Positions 50,129 through 61,426 are shown, numbered from the stretch's first letter. The stretch: DNA of 64,000 bases from Bacteroidota bacterium (GCA_038746285.1 JBCDKT010000004.1:62001-126000); one strand, 5' to 3'. Notes: generated from the sequence alone by a model not told the origin. Program-made: numbers and translations.

Positions 50129-51835
50129 GTGCGGCTCCGTCGTAGCTTCGCGGCCCGACCAACCGCCGCGCCGCCCGTGGACTCTTCCTCTCGCTCCGAC
50201 ACCCGCCGCCGTCTCGGCGTCCTCACGCACGGCTCGCTGAGTGCGGGCGTCGAGATGAAGCACGCCCCCGGCGAGTCCGTCGAAGCCGTCCGCACGGGGC
50301 GCTTCTGCGTGGTCGAGGGTGCGCACTACGACTTCTTCGCCCTCGTCACGGACGTCAAGATCGAGGCCGCGAACGAGGGCATTCTGCTCCACCCGCCGGG
50401 CGAGGAGGACGAGCTGCTCCGCCAGGTGATGCAGGGCTCCGGTACCTACGCCACCGTCAGCCTCAAGCCGATGCTGATGCTGGAGCAGGGCCTCTCGGAC
50501 GCCGACCCGCTCCCGGTCAAGACCGTGCCGGCGCACTTCTCGGTCGTCGGCGAGGCCAACGAAGACGACGTGGCGCGCGTCTTCGGGCACGAGTCGCGCG
50601 ACGGTGGTGACCGCTTTTTCCACGTCGGGACCCCGCTCGAAATGGACACGCCGGTCTGCCTCGACCTCGCCCGCCTCGTCGAGCGCTCGAACGCGGTCTT
50701 CGGCAAGACCGGCACGGGCAAGAGCTTCCTCACCCGGCTCCTGCTCTGCGGGACCGTCAAGACAGGCCGCGCGGTCAACCTCGTCTTCGACATGCACAAC
50801 GAGTACGGTTTCCAGGCGCGCAAGGAGAACGCCGACGGGCGCAGCACGACGGTCCCCGGCCTGCGCGACCTCTTCCCCGGCAAAGTCCAGGTCTACTCGC
50901 TCGACCCGGCCTCGGCCCGGCGGCGCGGCAAGAGCCCCGACGTGGAGGTCCACCTCTGGGCCGACCAGGTCGAGCCCGAGGACATTCTTCCGCTCCGCGA
51001 AACGCTCAACCTCAACCCGACCGCTGCCGAGAGCACCTACGGACTCAAGAAGGTCTACGGCGACGACTGGCTCGCCCGGCTCCTCCGCGCCGACGGCCCC
51101 GAGGTCGAGGAGATGGCCGAGCGCACCGGCACGCATCCGGGCTCGCTGAGCGCCCTCAAGCGCAAGCTCGACCGGCTCGACGGCCTTCCGTTCTTTCACC
51201 TCGACCGGACCGCCGAGCACCGCGACGTGGTCGAGTCGCTCCTGGAGAGCATCGCGGCGGGCAAGTCAGTCGTTCTCGAGTTCGGGCAGCACAACTCGCT
51301 GCTCGTCTACCTCCTCGTCGCCAACGTCATCACGCGGCGGCTGCGGCGGCGCTACGAGAAGCTCTACGAGGAGCACGAGGCCGACCCCGACCACGTCGCC
51401 CCCCCGCGCCAGCTCATGATTACGATCGAGGAGGCGCACAAATTCCTCGGCCCGGCCACGGCGAAGGAGACGCCGTTCGGCAAGATCGCCCGCGAGATGC
51501 GGAAGTTCTCGGTCAGCCTGCTCATCGTGGACCAGCGCCCGAGCGGGATCGACGAGGAGGTGCTGAGCCAGATCGGGACCAAGATCGTCGCCCAACTTAG
51601 CGACGAGAAGGACATCGCCGCTGCGCTCGTCGGGACGAGCGGTGCGTCGGCGCTCCGCCAGGTCCTCGCCTCGCTCGACTCGAAGCAGCAGGCGCTCGTC
51701 CTCGGTCACGCTGTCCCGATGCCCGTCGTCATCCAGAGCCGCCTTTACGACGACGCCTTCTTCGCCGATCTCAAAGGGGATGCCCCCTCCGGCACCGCGA
51801 GCGAGATGCAGGAGCAGATGAGCGGCCTGTTTTAG
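50129..51835 (+). CDS. HerA-like / DUF87 ATPase
   Basis: A 568-residue protein, GTG start at 50129 (a GTG at 50177 is an alternative). The N-terminal beta domain (about 30-140) is of the HerA HAS-barrel type. Then Walker A GKTGTGKS (192-199), followed by FDMHNEYG, which in HerA/FtsK-type ATPases lies in the second strand, an inserted helical region, and Walker B LMITIEEAHKFLG with the sensor-like VDQRPSGIDEEVLSQIGTKI. These define a HerA/VirB4-FtsK ring ATPase that moves DNA or protein. The usual nuclease partner NurA is not nearby; the only close neighbour is the small membrane protein upstream. DNA-end processing or another translocation role is inferred. Confidence 0.88.
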   Translation: MRLRRSFAARPTAAPPVDSSSRSDTRRRLGVLTHGSLSAGVEMKHAPGESVEAVRTGRFCVVEGAHYDFFALVTDVKIEAANEGILLHPPGEEDELLRQVMQGSGTYATVSLKPMLMLEQGLSDADPLPVKTVPAHFSVVGEANEDDVARVFGHESRDGGDRFFHVGTPLEMDTPVCLDLARLVERSNAVFGKTGTGKSFLTRLLLCGTVKTGRAVNLVFDMHNEYGFQARKENADGRSTTVPGLRDLFPGKVQVYSLDPASARRRGKSPDVEVHLWADQVEPEDILPLRETLNLNPTAAESTYGLKKVYGDDWLARLLRADGPEVEEMAERTGTHPGSLSALKRKLDRLDGLPFFHLDRTAEHRDVVESLLESIAAGKSVVLEFGQHNSLLVYLLVANVITRRLRRRYEKLYEEHEADPDHVAPPRQLMITIEEAHKFLGPATAKETPFGKIAREMRKFSVSLLIVDQRPSGIDEEVLSQIGTKIVAQLSDEKDIAAALVGTSGASALRQVLASLDSKQQALVLGHAVPMPVVIQSRLYDDAFFADLKGDAPSGTASEMQEQMSGLF

Positions 51836-51844
51836 GACCCGTCC

Positions 51845-51884
51845 AGGAGCAGAAGGGAGGAAGAGCGAAAGACTCGGAGGAGGG
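51845..51884. repeat. Octamer array, GA-rich (element M)
   Basis: AGGAGCAG, AAGGGAGG, AAGAGCGA, AAGACTCG, GAGGAGGG in 8-base register, 9 bases after the HerA-like gene. It is the reverse-complement sense of the GCTCTTCC family. Confidence 0.55.
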
Positions 51885-52000
51885 TAGGTCTATCGCCGAG
51901 CCGCGCTTCCGTCGGCTCTCATGTCCACCTCCGTTTGCTTTATTGCACCGGTTCCGCTATCCTGTCCGCACCACGTCCTCACATCCGCGAAGGTTCTGTC

Positions 52001-52411
52001 ATGCTCGTACGCTACCTCCCCCTGCTTCTGCTCGCCCTCATGCTCTGCGTCACCGGTTGCCGCGAGAGCCTCGTCGACGTGCCCCCCGACAGCGCCGAGG
52101 AGACACCGCCGACCGATCCCGAGGAGCAGGAAGCGAACGTGCGCGGCATCTACGTCAAGGGGGAATACAGCCTCAGCGTCGGCGACACGAGGTCCTACCG
52201 GGCCGAATCCTTGCCAGAGGCCGTGCGCTACGAGTGGACCCTACGAGGCGAGAGCACCGGCACTATCGTAGGGACTCCGACGGACGTGCTTGAACGCCTC
52301 TATGACCTCACAGGAGCCGACCCCGGCACAGCCTACCTCCGCGTCGCCGCCCTCGACGCGCAGAACCGAGAGATCGGCCTCGGTCAGATCGTGATCCAGA
52401 TCGTTCCCTGA
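52001..52411 (+). CDS. Small lipoprotein, hypothetical
   Basis: A 136-residue protein. The signal peptide ends in the lipobox VTGC (Cys20; MLVRYLPLLLLALMLCVTGC). An acidic Pro-rich linker (DVPPDSAEETPPTDPEEQE) follows, then a beta-sandwich-like part: YVKGEYSLSVGDTRSYRAES, RYEWTLRGESTGTI, TAYLRVAALDAQNREIG. This looks like an Ig/PKD-type fold. No known family. An earlier in-frame ATG (51935) is rejected because it would bury the signal peptide. It is followed by an intrinsic terminator. Confidence 0.75.
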   Translation: MLVRYLPLLLLALMLCVTGCRESLVDVPPDSAEETPPTDPEEQEANVRGIYVKGEYSLSVGDTRSYRAESLPEAVRYEWTLRGESTGTIVGTPTDVLERLYDLTGADPGTAYLRVAALDAQNREIGLGQIVIQIVP

Positions 52412-52431
52412 CGGGCTCGGATCCTTTGCAC

Positions 52432-52466
52432 CGGGCCGCTGCCGTCGAACGGTGGCGGCCCGTTTT
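52432..52466 (+). terminator. Intrinsic terminator after the small lipoprotein
   Basis: CGGGCCGCTGCCGT (52432-52445) pairs with ACGGTGGCGGCCCG (52449-52462), two mismatches, with a CGA loop. TTTT follows at 52463-52466. Confidence 0.8.
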
Positions 52467-52504
52467 GTCAGGCGGCGCACCCACCGGTATGGGTAGCTTC
52501 CGCC

Positions 52505-55354
<2,850 letters not shown>

Positions 55355-55385
55355 GTTGCATGGCCTCGGCTCGCCTTCTCCCTCG

Positions 55386-55419
55386 TCATTCGACACTCGA
55401 ACCCGTCGCTCCCCTCATG
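55386..55419. repeat. Heptamer array before the FmdB-like gene (element T)
   Basis: TCATTCG, ACACTCG, AACCCGT, CGCTCCC, CTCATG: four full units in register, with the ATG (55417) in the fifth. Consensus close to elements A and F. Confidence 0.5.
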
Positions 55420-55719
55420 CCTACCTACGTCTACCGCCGCGAAGACGGCACCACGTTCGAAGTCTTCCAGCGCATCACCGACGACGCGCTCGAAACCGAC
55501 CCCGAGACGGGGCAGGCCGTCGAGCGCGTGATCGGCGGCGGGGCCGGGCTGATCTTCAAAGGCTCCGGCTTCTACGAGACTGACTACGTCCGCAAGTCCG
55601 GCACCCCGGAGTCGAAGGGAGAGAAGAAGTCCGAATCGGCGTCTGAATCGAAGGCGGAGGGGTCGTCGGAGGCGAAGAGCGACACGAAGCCCGCGAGCAA
55701 GCCCGCGTCCGGTGACTGA
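55417..55719 (+). CDS. FmdB-like protein lacking zinc-ribbon cysteines
   Basis: A 100-residue protein. Residues 1-57 align with the FmdB zinc-ribbon family: MPTYVYRREDGTTFEVFQ, DPETGQAVERVIGGGAGLIF and FKGSGFYETDY. The four Cys that hold zinc in FmdB proteins are all replaced (for example by Glu/Asp and Gly), so no zinc can be bound that way. The tail (60-100) is a Lys/Glu/Ser-rich disordered region. The family's function is unclear; it was first noted near formamidase genes and is often described as regulatory. Start at MPTYVY; the frame extends upstream through a repeat array. Confidence 0.85.
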   Translation: MPTYVYRREDGTTFEVFQRITDDALETDPETGQAVERVIGGGAGLIFKGSGFYETDYVRKSGTPESKGEKKSESASESKAEGSSEAKSDTKPASKPASGD

Positions 55720-55738
55720 GTAGTAGTCGCTTACCCTC

Positions 55739-57193
55739 TCACAGCGCGGTCCCCTCGCGCCACCGCTGGACGGCGCGGACCCACGGCCGCTCGTAGGCCG
55801 CCTGCCGCACGAGGACGTGGTGCCCGAACGGGTCGGCGCTCCCGCTGTAGTAGTCGGCGCGCTCGAAGGCGAAGGTGCTCGCGGGGTCCTCCGCGCCGTA
55901 GGCGTAGTACCACACCTCGCCTTCGAACGTCCGCTCTACGTACTCCGGCGCGCCGAAGACGACGTAGACCATCCCCCGGTCCGTCTTCCACCCCGGCTTG
56001 ACCGACGTGAACAGCCGGTTGGCCTCCTCGACGCGCTCGTAGTAGGTCCGCAGCAGGTTCGCCGCCACGCGCCGGTCCGGGACGAGGGTACCCCAGAAGG
56101 CGTCGAAGCGGCGGCGGCGCTCCCGGGCATTCGTGCCCTCGCGTATGAACTCGGTCTCGCGGGGGTAGCCGATGTAGGCGAGCGCGTCGACGAGTTCGGC
56201 GAGCGTGGCGAGTTGGGGAAACCCCGGGCCTTTGACTGAGAGGATCCGCTGCTGCCTGGCGAGCGGGATCCCGCCGGTGCTCAGCCGAAGGTCGAGGCGG
56301 TAGACGCCGGGCCGCAGGTCCGGGAGATCGAGCGAGACGGTTTGCTCGGCGGCTTCGTCGAGGCGCTGCTGCGCGACGCGGACGGTGTCGGCGTCGCCGG
56401 CGTCGAGGCCGCGGAAGGCGAGGGACCCGCGCGAGGGCGAGAGCCAGAACGGCGGGACGGCCACCGACGTGTCGGCGCGGAGCCGGAGGATGTGGAGCGA
56501 GAGCGTGGCACCGGGCGGTGCATCGTAGGCCGCGACCTCGACCGAGAGCGAGTCCCGCCGCGCCGGCAGGTGCAGCGCGACGACCGGCTCCACCGGTCCA
56601 CCGGGCCTGAGCCGCGCCCGAACGAGGGGCCGCCCCAGCATCGCCGCGCCGGTCGGCGTAGGAACCTCGACGCGCTGCTGCCGGACGGCCCGTTCGCCGC
56701 TCTCCAGGTCTTCCAGCGCCGCCTCGATCACGTAGACGCCCGGCGCGAGCGGCACCCACTCCTGCCGCCCGATCCGGTCCGGCGCGCGCGTCGCCTCGGG
56801 CGCGTCGACCGCCACCGTGTCGGTGCGAGTGGAGAAAGACTCGGTCGCCCGGCCCTGCTCGTCCTTGACGCGCAGCGAGACGTCGTACCGCGCCGCGTAG
56901 CCCTCGTCGGTTCGGGTGAAGACGAGCGTAGCCTGCGGGATGCTGGTGTAGGCCGTGATCCCCGGCTCCCCGTCGCGGACGGCGGGGATCGCCTCCAGGT
57001 CGAGGCTCGGCAGGCCGGGTTCGTAGGTCGACGTACGCCCCGCGTCGGGCGCGTCGAGCGGCGAGGGGCCAGAGCAGGCGGCGAGGGCGAGCACGACGAG
57101 CAGGAACAGACTGAGCCCTTGCAGCCTCCGGGTGAGGGAGGATAGAGGGTAGAGGATGGAGGATAGGTGTGATGGGGTTCGAAACTCTGCCAT
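55739..57193 (-). CDS. GWxTD domain-containing lipoprotein
   Basis: A 484-residue protein. The hydrophobic signal segment (GLSLFLLVVLALAAC) ends in a lipobox. The body is beta-rich (about 60-340), and the C-terminal GWxTD module starts at about residue 401 (GWKTDRGMVYVVFGAPEYVE), followed by EVWYYAYG and FAFERADYYSGSADPFG. The n-region before the signal helix is unusually long: about 12 residues (HLSSILYPLSSL) are encoded by one arm of an inverted heptamer array. No other ATG is available nearer to the signal helix, so the start at 57193 is kept with caution. Its role is unknown, as for the paralogue at 11699-13135. Confidence 0.85.
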   Translation of the reverse strand: MAEFRTPSHLSSILYPLSSLTRRLQGLSLFLLVVLALAACSGPSPLDAPDAGRTSTYEPGLPSLDLEAIPAVRDGEPGITAYTSIPQATLVFTRTDEGYAARYDVSLRVKDEQGRATESFSTRTDTVAVDAPEATRAPDRIGRQEWVPLAPGVYVIEAALEDLESGERAVRQQRVEVPTPTGAAMLGRPLVRARLRPGGPVEPVVALHLPARRDSLSVEVAAYDAPPGATLSLHILRLRADTSVAVPPFWLSPSRGSLAFRGLDAGDADTVRVAQQRLDEAAEQTVSLDLPDLRPGVYRLDLRLSTGGIPLARQQRILSVKGPGFPQLATLAELVDALAYIGYPRETEFIREGTNARERRRRFDAFWGTLVPDRRVAANLLRTYYERVEEANRLFTSVKPGWKTDRGMVYVVFGAPEYVERTFEGEVWYYAYGAEDPASTFAFERADYYSGSADPFGHHVLVRQAAYERPWVRAVQRWREGTAL

Positions 57194-57225
57194 CTTCTAT
57201 CCTCTCTTCTCCATCTTCCGTTTCC
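57134..57225. repeat. Inverted heptamer array around a start codon (element N)
   Basis: Left arm 57134-57168: GAGGGAG, GATAGAG, GGTAGAG, GATGGAG, GATAGGT. Right arm 57191-57225: CATCTTC, TATCCTC, TCTTCTC, CATCTTC, CGTTTCC. The ATG of the GWxTD lipoprotein (57193-57191) is the last three bases of the right arm on the minus strand; the left arm is translated. Confidence 0.9.
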
Positions 57226-57230
57226 TAGCT

Positions 57231-57977
57231 CTAGACCTTACTCGCTGCTTCAACGATTTGAGCAAAGCTCTCGGCGTCGAGGCTGGCACCACCGATGAGG
57301 CCGCCGTCGATGTCGGGCTGCGCGAAGAGGTCGGCGGCGTTGCCGGGCTTGACGCTGCCGCCGTAGAGGATCTCCACCTCGCGGGGCGCACCGAGGCCGT
57401 CGAGGCGGTCGCGGATGAAGCGGTGCATCGCCTGCGCCTGCTCGGGCGAGGCCGTCTCGCCGGTGCCAATCGCCCAGACCGGCTCGTAGGCCACGACAAG
57501 CTGCGCGGCATCGCTCAGCTCTACCCCGTCCAGCGCCGCATCGACCTGCCGCCCGACGACGGCTTCCTCGTCGCCTGCCTTGCGCTCGCCGAGCGTCTCG
57601 CCGACGCACACAATCGGGACGACGCCGTGGGCAAGCGCGGCTTTCGTCTTGCGGTTGACGCCCGCGTCGGTCTCGCCGAAGAGCTGCCGCCGCTCAGAGT
57701 GGCCGAGGATCACGTAGTGGCAGCCGACGGCGTTCAGCATCGGGGCTGAGACCTCGCCGGTGTACGCCCCGCTGTCGGCCTCGTGCATCGTCTGCGCCCC
57801 GAGCCGAACGGGCGTACCCCGGACCACGTCACCGACGGCAGCCAGCGAAACCGGCGGCGGGCACACGGCGACCGCTACACGGTCGGCATGGCTGCGGACG
57901 CGGCGGGCCACGTCGCGCGCGAGGTCGACGCCGCCCTCGGGCGTGGTGTTCATCTTCCAGTTTCCGGCGACGAGCAT
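57231..57977 (-). CDS. tpiA: Triosephosphate isomerase
   Basis: A 248-residue TIM-barrel enzyme that interconverts dihydroxyacetone phosphate and glyceraldehyde-3-phosphate. Catalytic residues: Lys8 (AGNWKMN), His93 (VILGHSERRQLFGE) and Glu165 (VVAYEPVWAIGTG). The phosphate loop is ILYGGSVKPGN. All are in standard positions and the length is normal. The start MLVAGNW is chosen; a 32-codon extension upstream runs into an inverted heptamer array and has no homology. It follows bcp on the same strand. Confidence 0.97.
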   Translation of the reverse strand: MLVAGNWKMNTTPEGGVDLARDVARRVRSHADRVAVAVCPPPVSLAAVGDVVRGTPVRLGAQTMHEADSGAYTGEVSAPMLNAVGCHYVILGHSERRQLFGETDAGVNRKTKAALAHGVVPIVCVGETLGERKAGDEEAVVGRQVDAALDGVELSDAAQLVVAYEPVWAIGTGETASPEQAQAMHRFIRDRLDGLGAPREVEILYGGSVKPGNAADLFAQPDIDGGLIGGASLDAESFAQIVEAASKV

Positions 57978-58035
57978 GGGGGGGTGGAGTTGGTCGAGCG
58001 GGAACGACGGAGAGAAAAGGAGCAGGCGCGCCGCC

Positions 58036-58125
58036 AGAGGATGGAGGATAGAAGATAGAGGATGGCGGGCCACTACGGCACGCGGTCTCTATCCTCCATC
58101 TTCTCTCTTCGATCCTCTCGTTCTG
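58036..58125. repeat. Inverted heptamer array between bcp and tpiA (element O)
   Basis: Left arm 58036-58070: AGAGGAT, GGAGGAT, AGAAGAT, AGAGGAT, GGCGGGC. Right arm 58091-58125: ATCCTCC, ATCTTCT, CTCTTCG, ATCCTCT, CGTTCTG. It shares its unit consensus (GGATAGA / ATCCTCT) with element N, one gene away. Confidence 0.9.
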
Positions 58126-58134
58126 CGTGCCGTC

Positions 58135-58614
58135 TCAGGACGCGAGCGCGTCCCTCTTCTCCAGCACTTCTTCGGCGTGCTGGCCCGTCTTGGGACGCTT
58201 GAAGACGTGCCGGACCGTGCCCTCGGGGTCGATCAGAAAGCTCGTGCGCTTCGTGCCGACCAGCTTCTTGCCGTAGAAATTCTTCTCGCCCCACGCGCCG
58301 TACGCGCTCAGGATCGCGTGCTCGGGGTCGGCGATGAGCGGAAAGGGCAGCTCGTACTTCGCGGCGAAGCGCTCGTGCGAAGCTGCATCGTCGGCCGAGA
58401 CGCCGACGACGGCGACGCCCTCGTCTTCGAGCATGCCGAAGTGGTCGCGGAGGTTGCAGGCCTGCTTGGTGCAGCCGGGCGTGCCGTCCTTGGGGTAGAA
58501 ATAGAGCAGCAGCCACCGGCCGCTGAAGTCGCCGAGCGAGAGCGTGTCGCCAGTCGCGGTCGGGCCGGAGAAGGCGGGGGCCGGGTCGCCGGCCGAGGGC
58601 ATCGTATTCGTCAT
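58135..58614 (-). CDS. bcp: Peroxiredoxin, thioredoxin-dependent thiol peroxidase (BCP/PrxQ)
   Basis: A 159-residue peroxidase that reduces hydrogen peroxide and organic peroxides at the expense of thioredoxin. The active site is YPKDGTPGCTKQAC with peroxidatic Cys48 and resolving Cys53, the spacing of the alpha-helix-type BCP/PrxQ group. Other family positions are VVGVSADDAASHERFAAKYELPFPLIAD and RTSFLIDPEGTVRHVF. The ATG overlaps the stop codon of the upstream DUF547 gene by four bases (ATGA), so translation is probably coupled. Confidence 0.96.
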   Translation of the reverse strand: MTNTMPSAGDPAPAFSGPTATGDTLSLGDFSGRWLLLYFYPKDGTPGCTKQACNLRDHFGMLEDEGVAVVGVSADDAASHERFAAKYELPFPLIADPEHAILSAYGAWGEKNFYGKKLVGTKRTSFLIDPEGTVRHVFKRPKTGQHAEEVLEKRDALAS

Positions 58615-59432
58615 GAGGGATCGGGGGTAGCGGTGTCGTTGAGGGACCAGTCGTAGGGGAGGTAGTTCACGTCGTAGCCGCCTGCTTCCAGCGTCTCGCG
58701 GACGGCCCCGTCGAAGTACGGCGCGAGGAAGGCTTGCAGCCCGGTGGGGCCCTCGCCGAAGTCGCCGCTGAACCAGTCGAAGATTTTGGAGAGCGCGATG
58801 GTCTCGTCGCCGGCCGGCACGCGGTTCTTGTCGGGGTTAGCGAGGAAGCGCCGGGCCTGGTCGTCGAGTTGGGCGTCGAGGAGGTCGCCGGCGTAGGCTT
58901 CGGCGCGGAGCGGGGGGCAGCTCACGGCGGCGCAGACGAGCGCGAAGTGGATGCGGGGCTCGCCGAACTCGGGGCGGATGATCCCGTGCTCCACCTTGTC
59001 GAGCGTCCTCGTCTCCCCGCCGACCACAACGAACTCGACCTTGAACGGCGTGTTGACGAGCGGGACGAACGCCCCCTCCACCACGTCCCGGATGCTGCCG
59101 ACGGGGTAGTTGTCGGCGATGAGCTTGAGGGTGCAGGCGTTGTAGACGTTGAGCCAAAACGCGAGCCGGTCGGCGTCGGCGAGGTTCGACGGGTCGGTGG
59201 CGGCCAGGTCCGCCAGGTAGGCGTCGAGCGGTGCCGGGTCGGCGGTGAGGGCGGCGTAGTCGACGAGCCCGCGCTCGTCTACGACCTCGGCGAGCACCGC
59301 AGTAAACGCGCTGTGGTCGAACGTCTCTGGGGCCGTGACCGGCTCCCCAGGCTCGACCCTCTGGACCGGAGACTCGGAGAGACACCCGGCGAGGACTGGG
59401 ACGCACAGCAGGGCGGGGACGAAGCGCAGCAT
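58611..59432 (-). CDS. DUF547 domain-containing lipoprotein
   Basis: A 273-residue protein. The signal peptide ends in the lipobox VLAGC (Cys17). The DUF547 domain covers most of the rest: LVDYAALTADPAPLDAYL, ADRLAFWLNVYNACTLKLI, NTPFKVEFVVVGGETRTLDKVEHGIIRP, ALVCAAVSCPPLRAEAY and SKIFDWFSGDFG. The conserved Cys (VSCPP) and His (VEHGIIR), together with the fold, have led to suggestions of a cysteine-peptidase-like or transglutaminase-like activity, unproven. The stop overlaps the bcp start. Confidence 0.9.
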   Translation of the reverse strand: MLRFVPALLCVPVLAGCLSESPVQRVEPGEPVTAPETFDHSAFTAVLAEVVDERGLVDYAALTADPAPLDAYLADLAATDPSNLADADRLAFWLNVYNACTLKLIADNYPVGSIRDVVEGAFVPLVNTPFKVEFVVVGGETRTLDKVEHGIIRPEFGEPRIHFALVCAAVSCPPLRAEAYAGDLLDAQLDDQARRFLANPDKNRVPAGDETIALSKIFDWFSGDFGEGPTGLQAFLAPYFDGAVRETLEAGGYDVNYLPYDWSLNDTATPDPS

Positions 59433-59470
59433 GAGGGGCTCGGTGGCGGACGGCGGCTCCAACGCCGCAC

Positions 59471-59500
59471 TGTTGGGCAGGGTCCTGTTGGGCAGGGTCC
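59471..59500. repeat. 15-bp tandem duplication
   Basis: TGTTGGGCAGGGTCC occurs twice in direct tandem (59471-59485 and 59486-59500) in the gap between surE and the DUF547 gene. Nothing else is seen in this gap. Confidence 0.9.
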
Positions 59501-59511
59501 GCTTGCGCCGG

Positions 59512-60333
59512 CTACACTTCGGCTGCGCGGTCTGCCCACGCGCCGAGGCGCTCGATCTCGTCGTAGGCCGTGAGGTCGTAGTGCAGCGGCGTGACGGAGA
59601 CGTACCCGGCATCGACGGCGGCGAGGTCGGTGTCGCGGCCGTCGTCGAGGTTGACGAACTGGCCGCCGAGCCAGTAGTAGGGCCGGTCGAAGGGGTCGCG
59701 GCGCTCGTGGAACTCCTCCTCCCACCGCGCCCGCGCCTGGCGCGTGATCTCCATCCCCCGGACTACGCCGACGTCGCCTGCCGGGACGTTGACGTTGAGG
59801 AGGGTGCCCGGCTTCAGCCCGTCGCTGAGCACGCGCTCGGCGAGGAGACGGGCGTAGCGGCCCGCCGCCTCGAAGTCGGCCTCGGGGTCCCACGAGCAGA
59901 GCGACATGGCGACCGCCGGGACGCCGAGGATAGCCGCTTCGGTGGCGGCGCTGACGGTGCCGGAGTAGAGCACGTTGACGGCCGTGTTCGGGCCATGGTT
60001 GATCCCGCTCACGACGAGGTCGGGGAAGCGGGGCAGGAGCTTCTGGCAGGCGAGCTTGACGCAGTCGGCGGGCGTGCCGGTGACGGCGCGCGCCCACACC
60101 TCGCGCGCGCCGAGCGCGAACGGCCACGGGTGCGCCCGCACCGGGTCGCGCACGGTGATCGCGTGCCCGACCGCGCTCTGCTCCGTCGCCGGCGCGGCGA
60201 CGGCGAGCGTGCCGAGCCCGTCGAGCGCCGCGGCGAGCGCCGCGAGGCCGTTGGCGTCGACCCCGTCGTCGTTCGAGAGGAGGATGAGCGGCCGGTCCGG
60301 CGACGCGTCGAGCGGAACGTTGGGACGAGGCAT
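59512..60333 (-). CDS. surE: 5'/3'-nucleotidase SurE
   Basis: A 273-residue metal-dependent nucleotidase. The N-terminal motif [14 protein letters not shown] holds the metal ligands Asp22 and Asp23. [27 protein letters not shown] contains the further ligand Asn and the active-site loop. TLLNVNVP and [13 protein letters not shown] mark the C-terminal part. It removes phosphate from nucleoside monophosphates and possibly short polyphosphates, and is linked to stationary-phase survival. The ATG at 60333 is chosen; the longer frame is encoded by the octamer array at 60346-60433. Confidence 0.95.
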   Translation of the reverse strand: MPRPNVPLDASPDRPLILLSNDDGVDANGLAALAAALDGLGTLAVAAPATEQSAVGHAITVRDPVRAHPWPFALGAREVWARAVTGTPADCVKLACQKLLPRFPDLVVSGINHGPNTAVNVLYSGTVSAATEAAILGVPAVAMSLCSWDPEADFEAAGRYARLLAERVLSDGLKPGTLLNVNVPAGDVGVVRGMEITRQARARWEEEFHERRDPFDRPYYWLGGQFVNLDDGRDTDLAAVDAGYVSVTPLHYDLTAYDEIERLGAWADRAAEV

Positions 60334-60345
60334 TGTTGCGTATAG

Positions 60346-60433
60346 GAGTGTGGGGGGATGAGAGTATGGGAGGACGTCGGATCGAAGCGCGGCGCTCCCC
60401 CACACGCCCGCACTCCCAAACACCCATACCCAA
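60346..60433. repeat. Inverted octamer array between panB and surE (element P)
   Basis: Left arm about 60346-60377: GAGTGTGG, GGGGATGA, GAGTATGG, GAGGACGT. Right arm 60394-60433: GCTCCCCC, ACACGCCC, GCACTCCC, AAACACCC, ATACCCAA. It fills the whole gap from the panB stop to 13 bases before the surE ATG. Confidence 0.8.
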
Positions 60434-61273
60434 TCAGTAGCTTTCGTCGAGGTCGGGGAAGACGCCGGCGCGGACGTCCTCGATGTAGTGCTCGACCGCG
60501 CCGTGCATGGTGTCGGCGAGGTCGGCGTAGCGGCGGACGAAGCGGGGGCTGAAGTCCTTCGTCAGCCCGAGGAGGTCGTGGGTGACGAGGACCTGGCCGC
60601 TCGTCGCCGGCCCGGCCCCGATGCCGATCGTCGGGATCGAGACGGACTCGGTGACCTCGGCGGCGAGGGCAGCGGGGATCTTTTCGAGCACGATGCCGAA
60701 GCAGCCAGCCCGCTCCAGGAGGACGGCGTCGCGGCGGATTTGGTCGGCTTCTTCCTCCTCGCGGGCGCGGACGCGGTAGGTGCCAAACTTGTAGATGCTC
60801 TGCGGGGTCAGCCCGAGGTGGCCCATCACGGGGATGCCAGCCGAGAGGATGCGCTCGATGGCCCCGATGGCGACCGCCCCGCCCTCGAGCTTGACGGCGT
60901 GCGCGCCGGTCTCCTTCATCACCCGAACGGCCGAGGCGAGCGCCCGCTTCGTGTTGCCCTGGTACGTCCCGAACGGCAGGTCCACGACGATGAGCGCTCG
61001 CTGCACGCCGGGGACGACGCACTGCGCGTGGTAGATCATGTGCTCCAGCGTGATCGGCAGCGTGGTCTCGTTGCCCGCCATCACGTTCGAGGCCGAGTCG
61101 CCGACGAGGAGGACGTCCACGCCCGCCCCGTCGAGGATGCGGGCCGAGGTGTAGTCGTAGGCCGTCAGCATGGCGATCTTCGTCCCGGCGCGGCGCATCT
61201 CCTGGAGCGTCTGCGTGGTGACGCGCTTCGTGCGGTCTTCGAGCGTGGTGACGGAGGCGAGTTGCGTACTCAT
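60434..61273 (-). CDS. panB: 3-methyl-2-oxobutanoate hydroxymethyltransferase
   Basis: A 279-residue TIM-barrel enzyme, the first committed step of pantothenate (CoA) synthesis: ketoisovalerate + methylene-THF to ketopantoate. Matches include [34 protein letters not shown] (in parts), [67 protein letters not shown] and RRYADL near the end. The length is usual for PanB. The ATG follows a heptamer array (61274-61308). It is downstream of the skp genes but separated from them by an intrinsic terminator. Confidence 0.97.
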   Translation of the reverse strand: MSTQLASVTTLEDRTKRVTTQTLQEMRRAGTKIAMLTAYDYTSARILDGAGVDVLLVGDSASNVMAGNETTLPITLEHMIYHAQCVVPGVQRALIVVDLPFGTYQGNTKRALASAVRVMKETGAHAVKLEGGAVAIGAIERILSAGIPVMGHLGLTPQSIYKFGTYRVRAREEEEADQIRRDAVLLERAGCFGIVLEKIPAALAAEVTESVSIPTIGIGAGPATSGQVLVTHDLLGLTKDFSPRFVRRYADLADTMHGAVEHYIEDVRAGVFPDLDESY

Positions 61274-61308
61274 AGGGTGGGAGTTAGAGGTCGAGGGTCA
61301 GGAGTGCT
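61274..61308. repeat. Heptamer array directly upstream of panB (element Q)
   Basis: AGGGTGG, GAGTTAG, AGGTCGA, GGGTCAG, GAGTGCT in register. On the minus strand the last base before the panB ATG is the array's end. No facing arm. Confidence 0.6.
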
Positions 61309-61369
61309 CCGGCAGCAGGCAGGCAAGGTAACCAAGATCCGCGTTATCGCTATCCATCACCGTCCACCG

Positions 61370-61404
61370 AAAAAGCCCCCGCCGCCCGGAGGCAGCAGGG
61401 GCTT
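61370..61404 (-). terminator. Intrinsic terminator of the bamA-skp-skp transcript
   Basis: On the minus strand AAGCCCC-TGCTGCC (from 61404 down) pairs with GGCGGCG-GGGGCTT and is followed by a T-run (61374-61370). It lies just after the second skp stop codon and before panB, both on the minus strand. Confidence 0.8.
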
Positions 61405-61426
61405 CGGCGAAACGTAGCCGGTCCGG

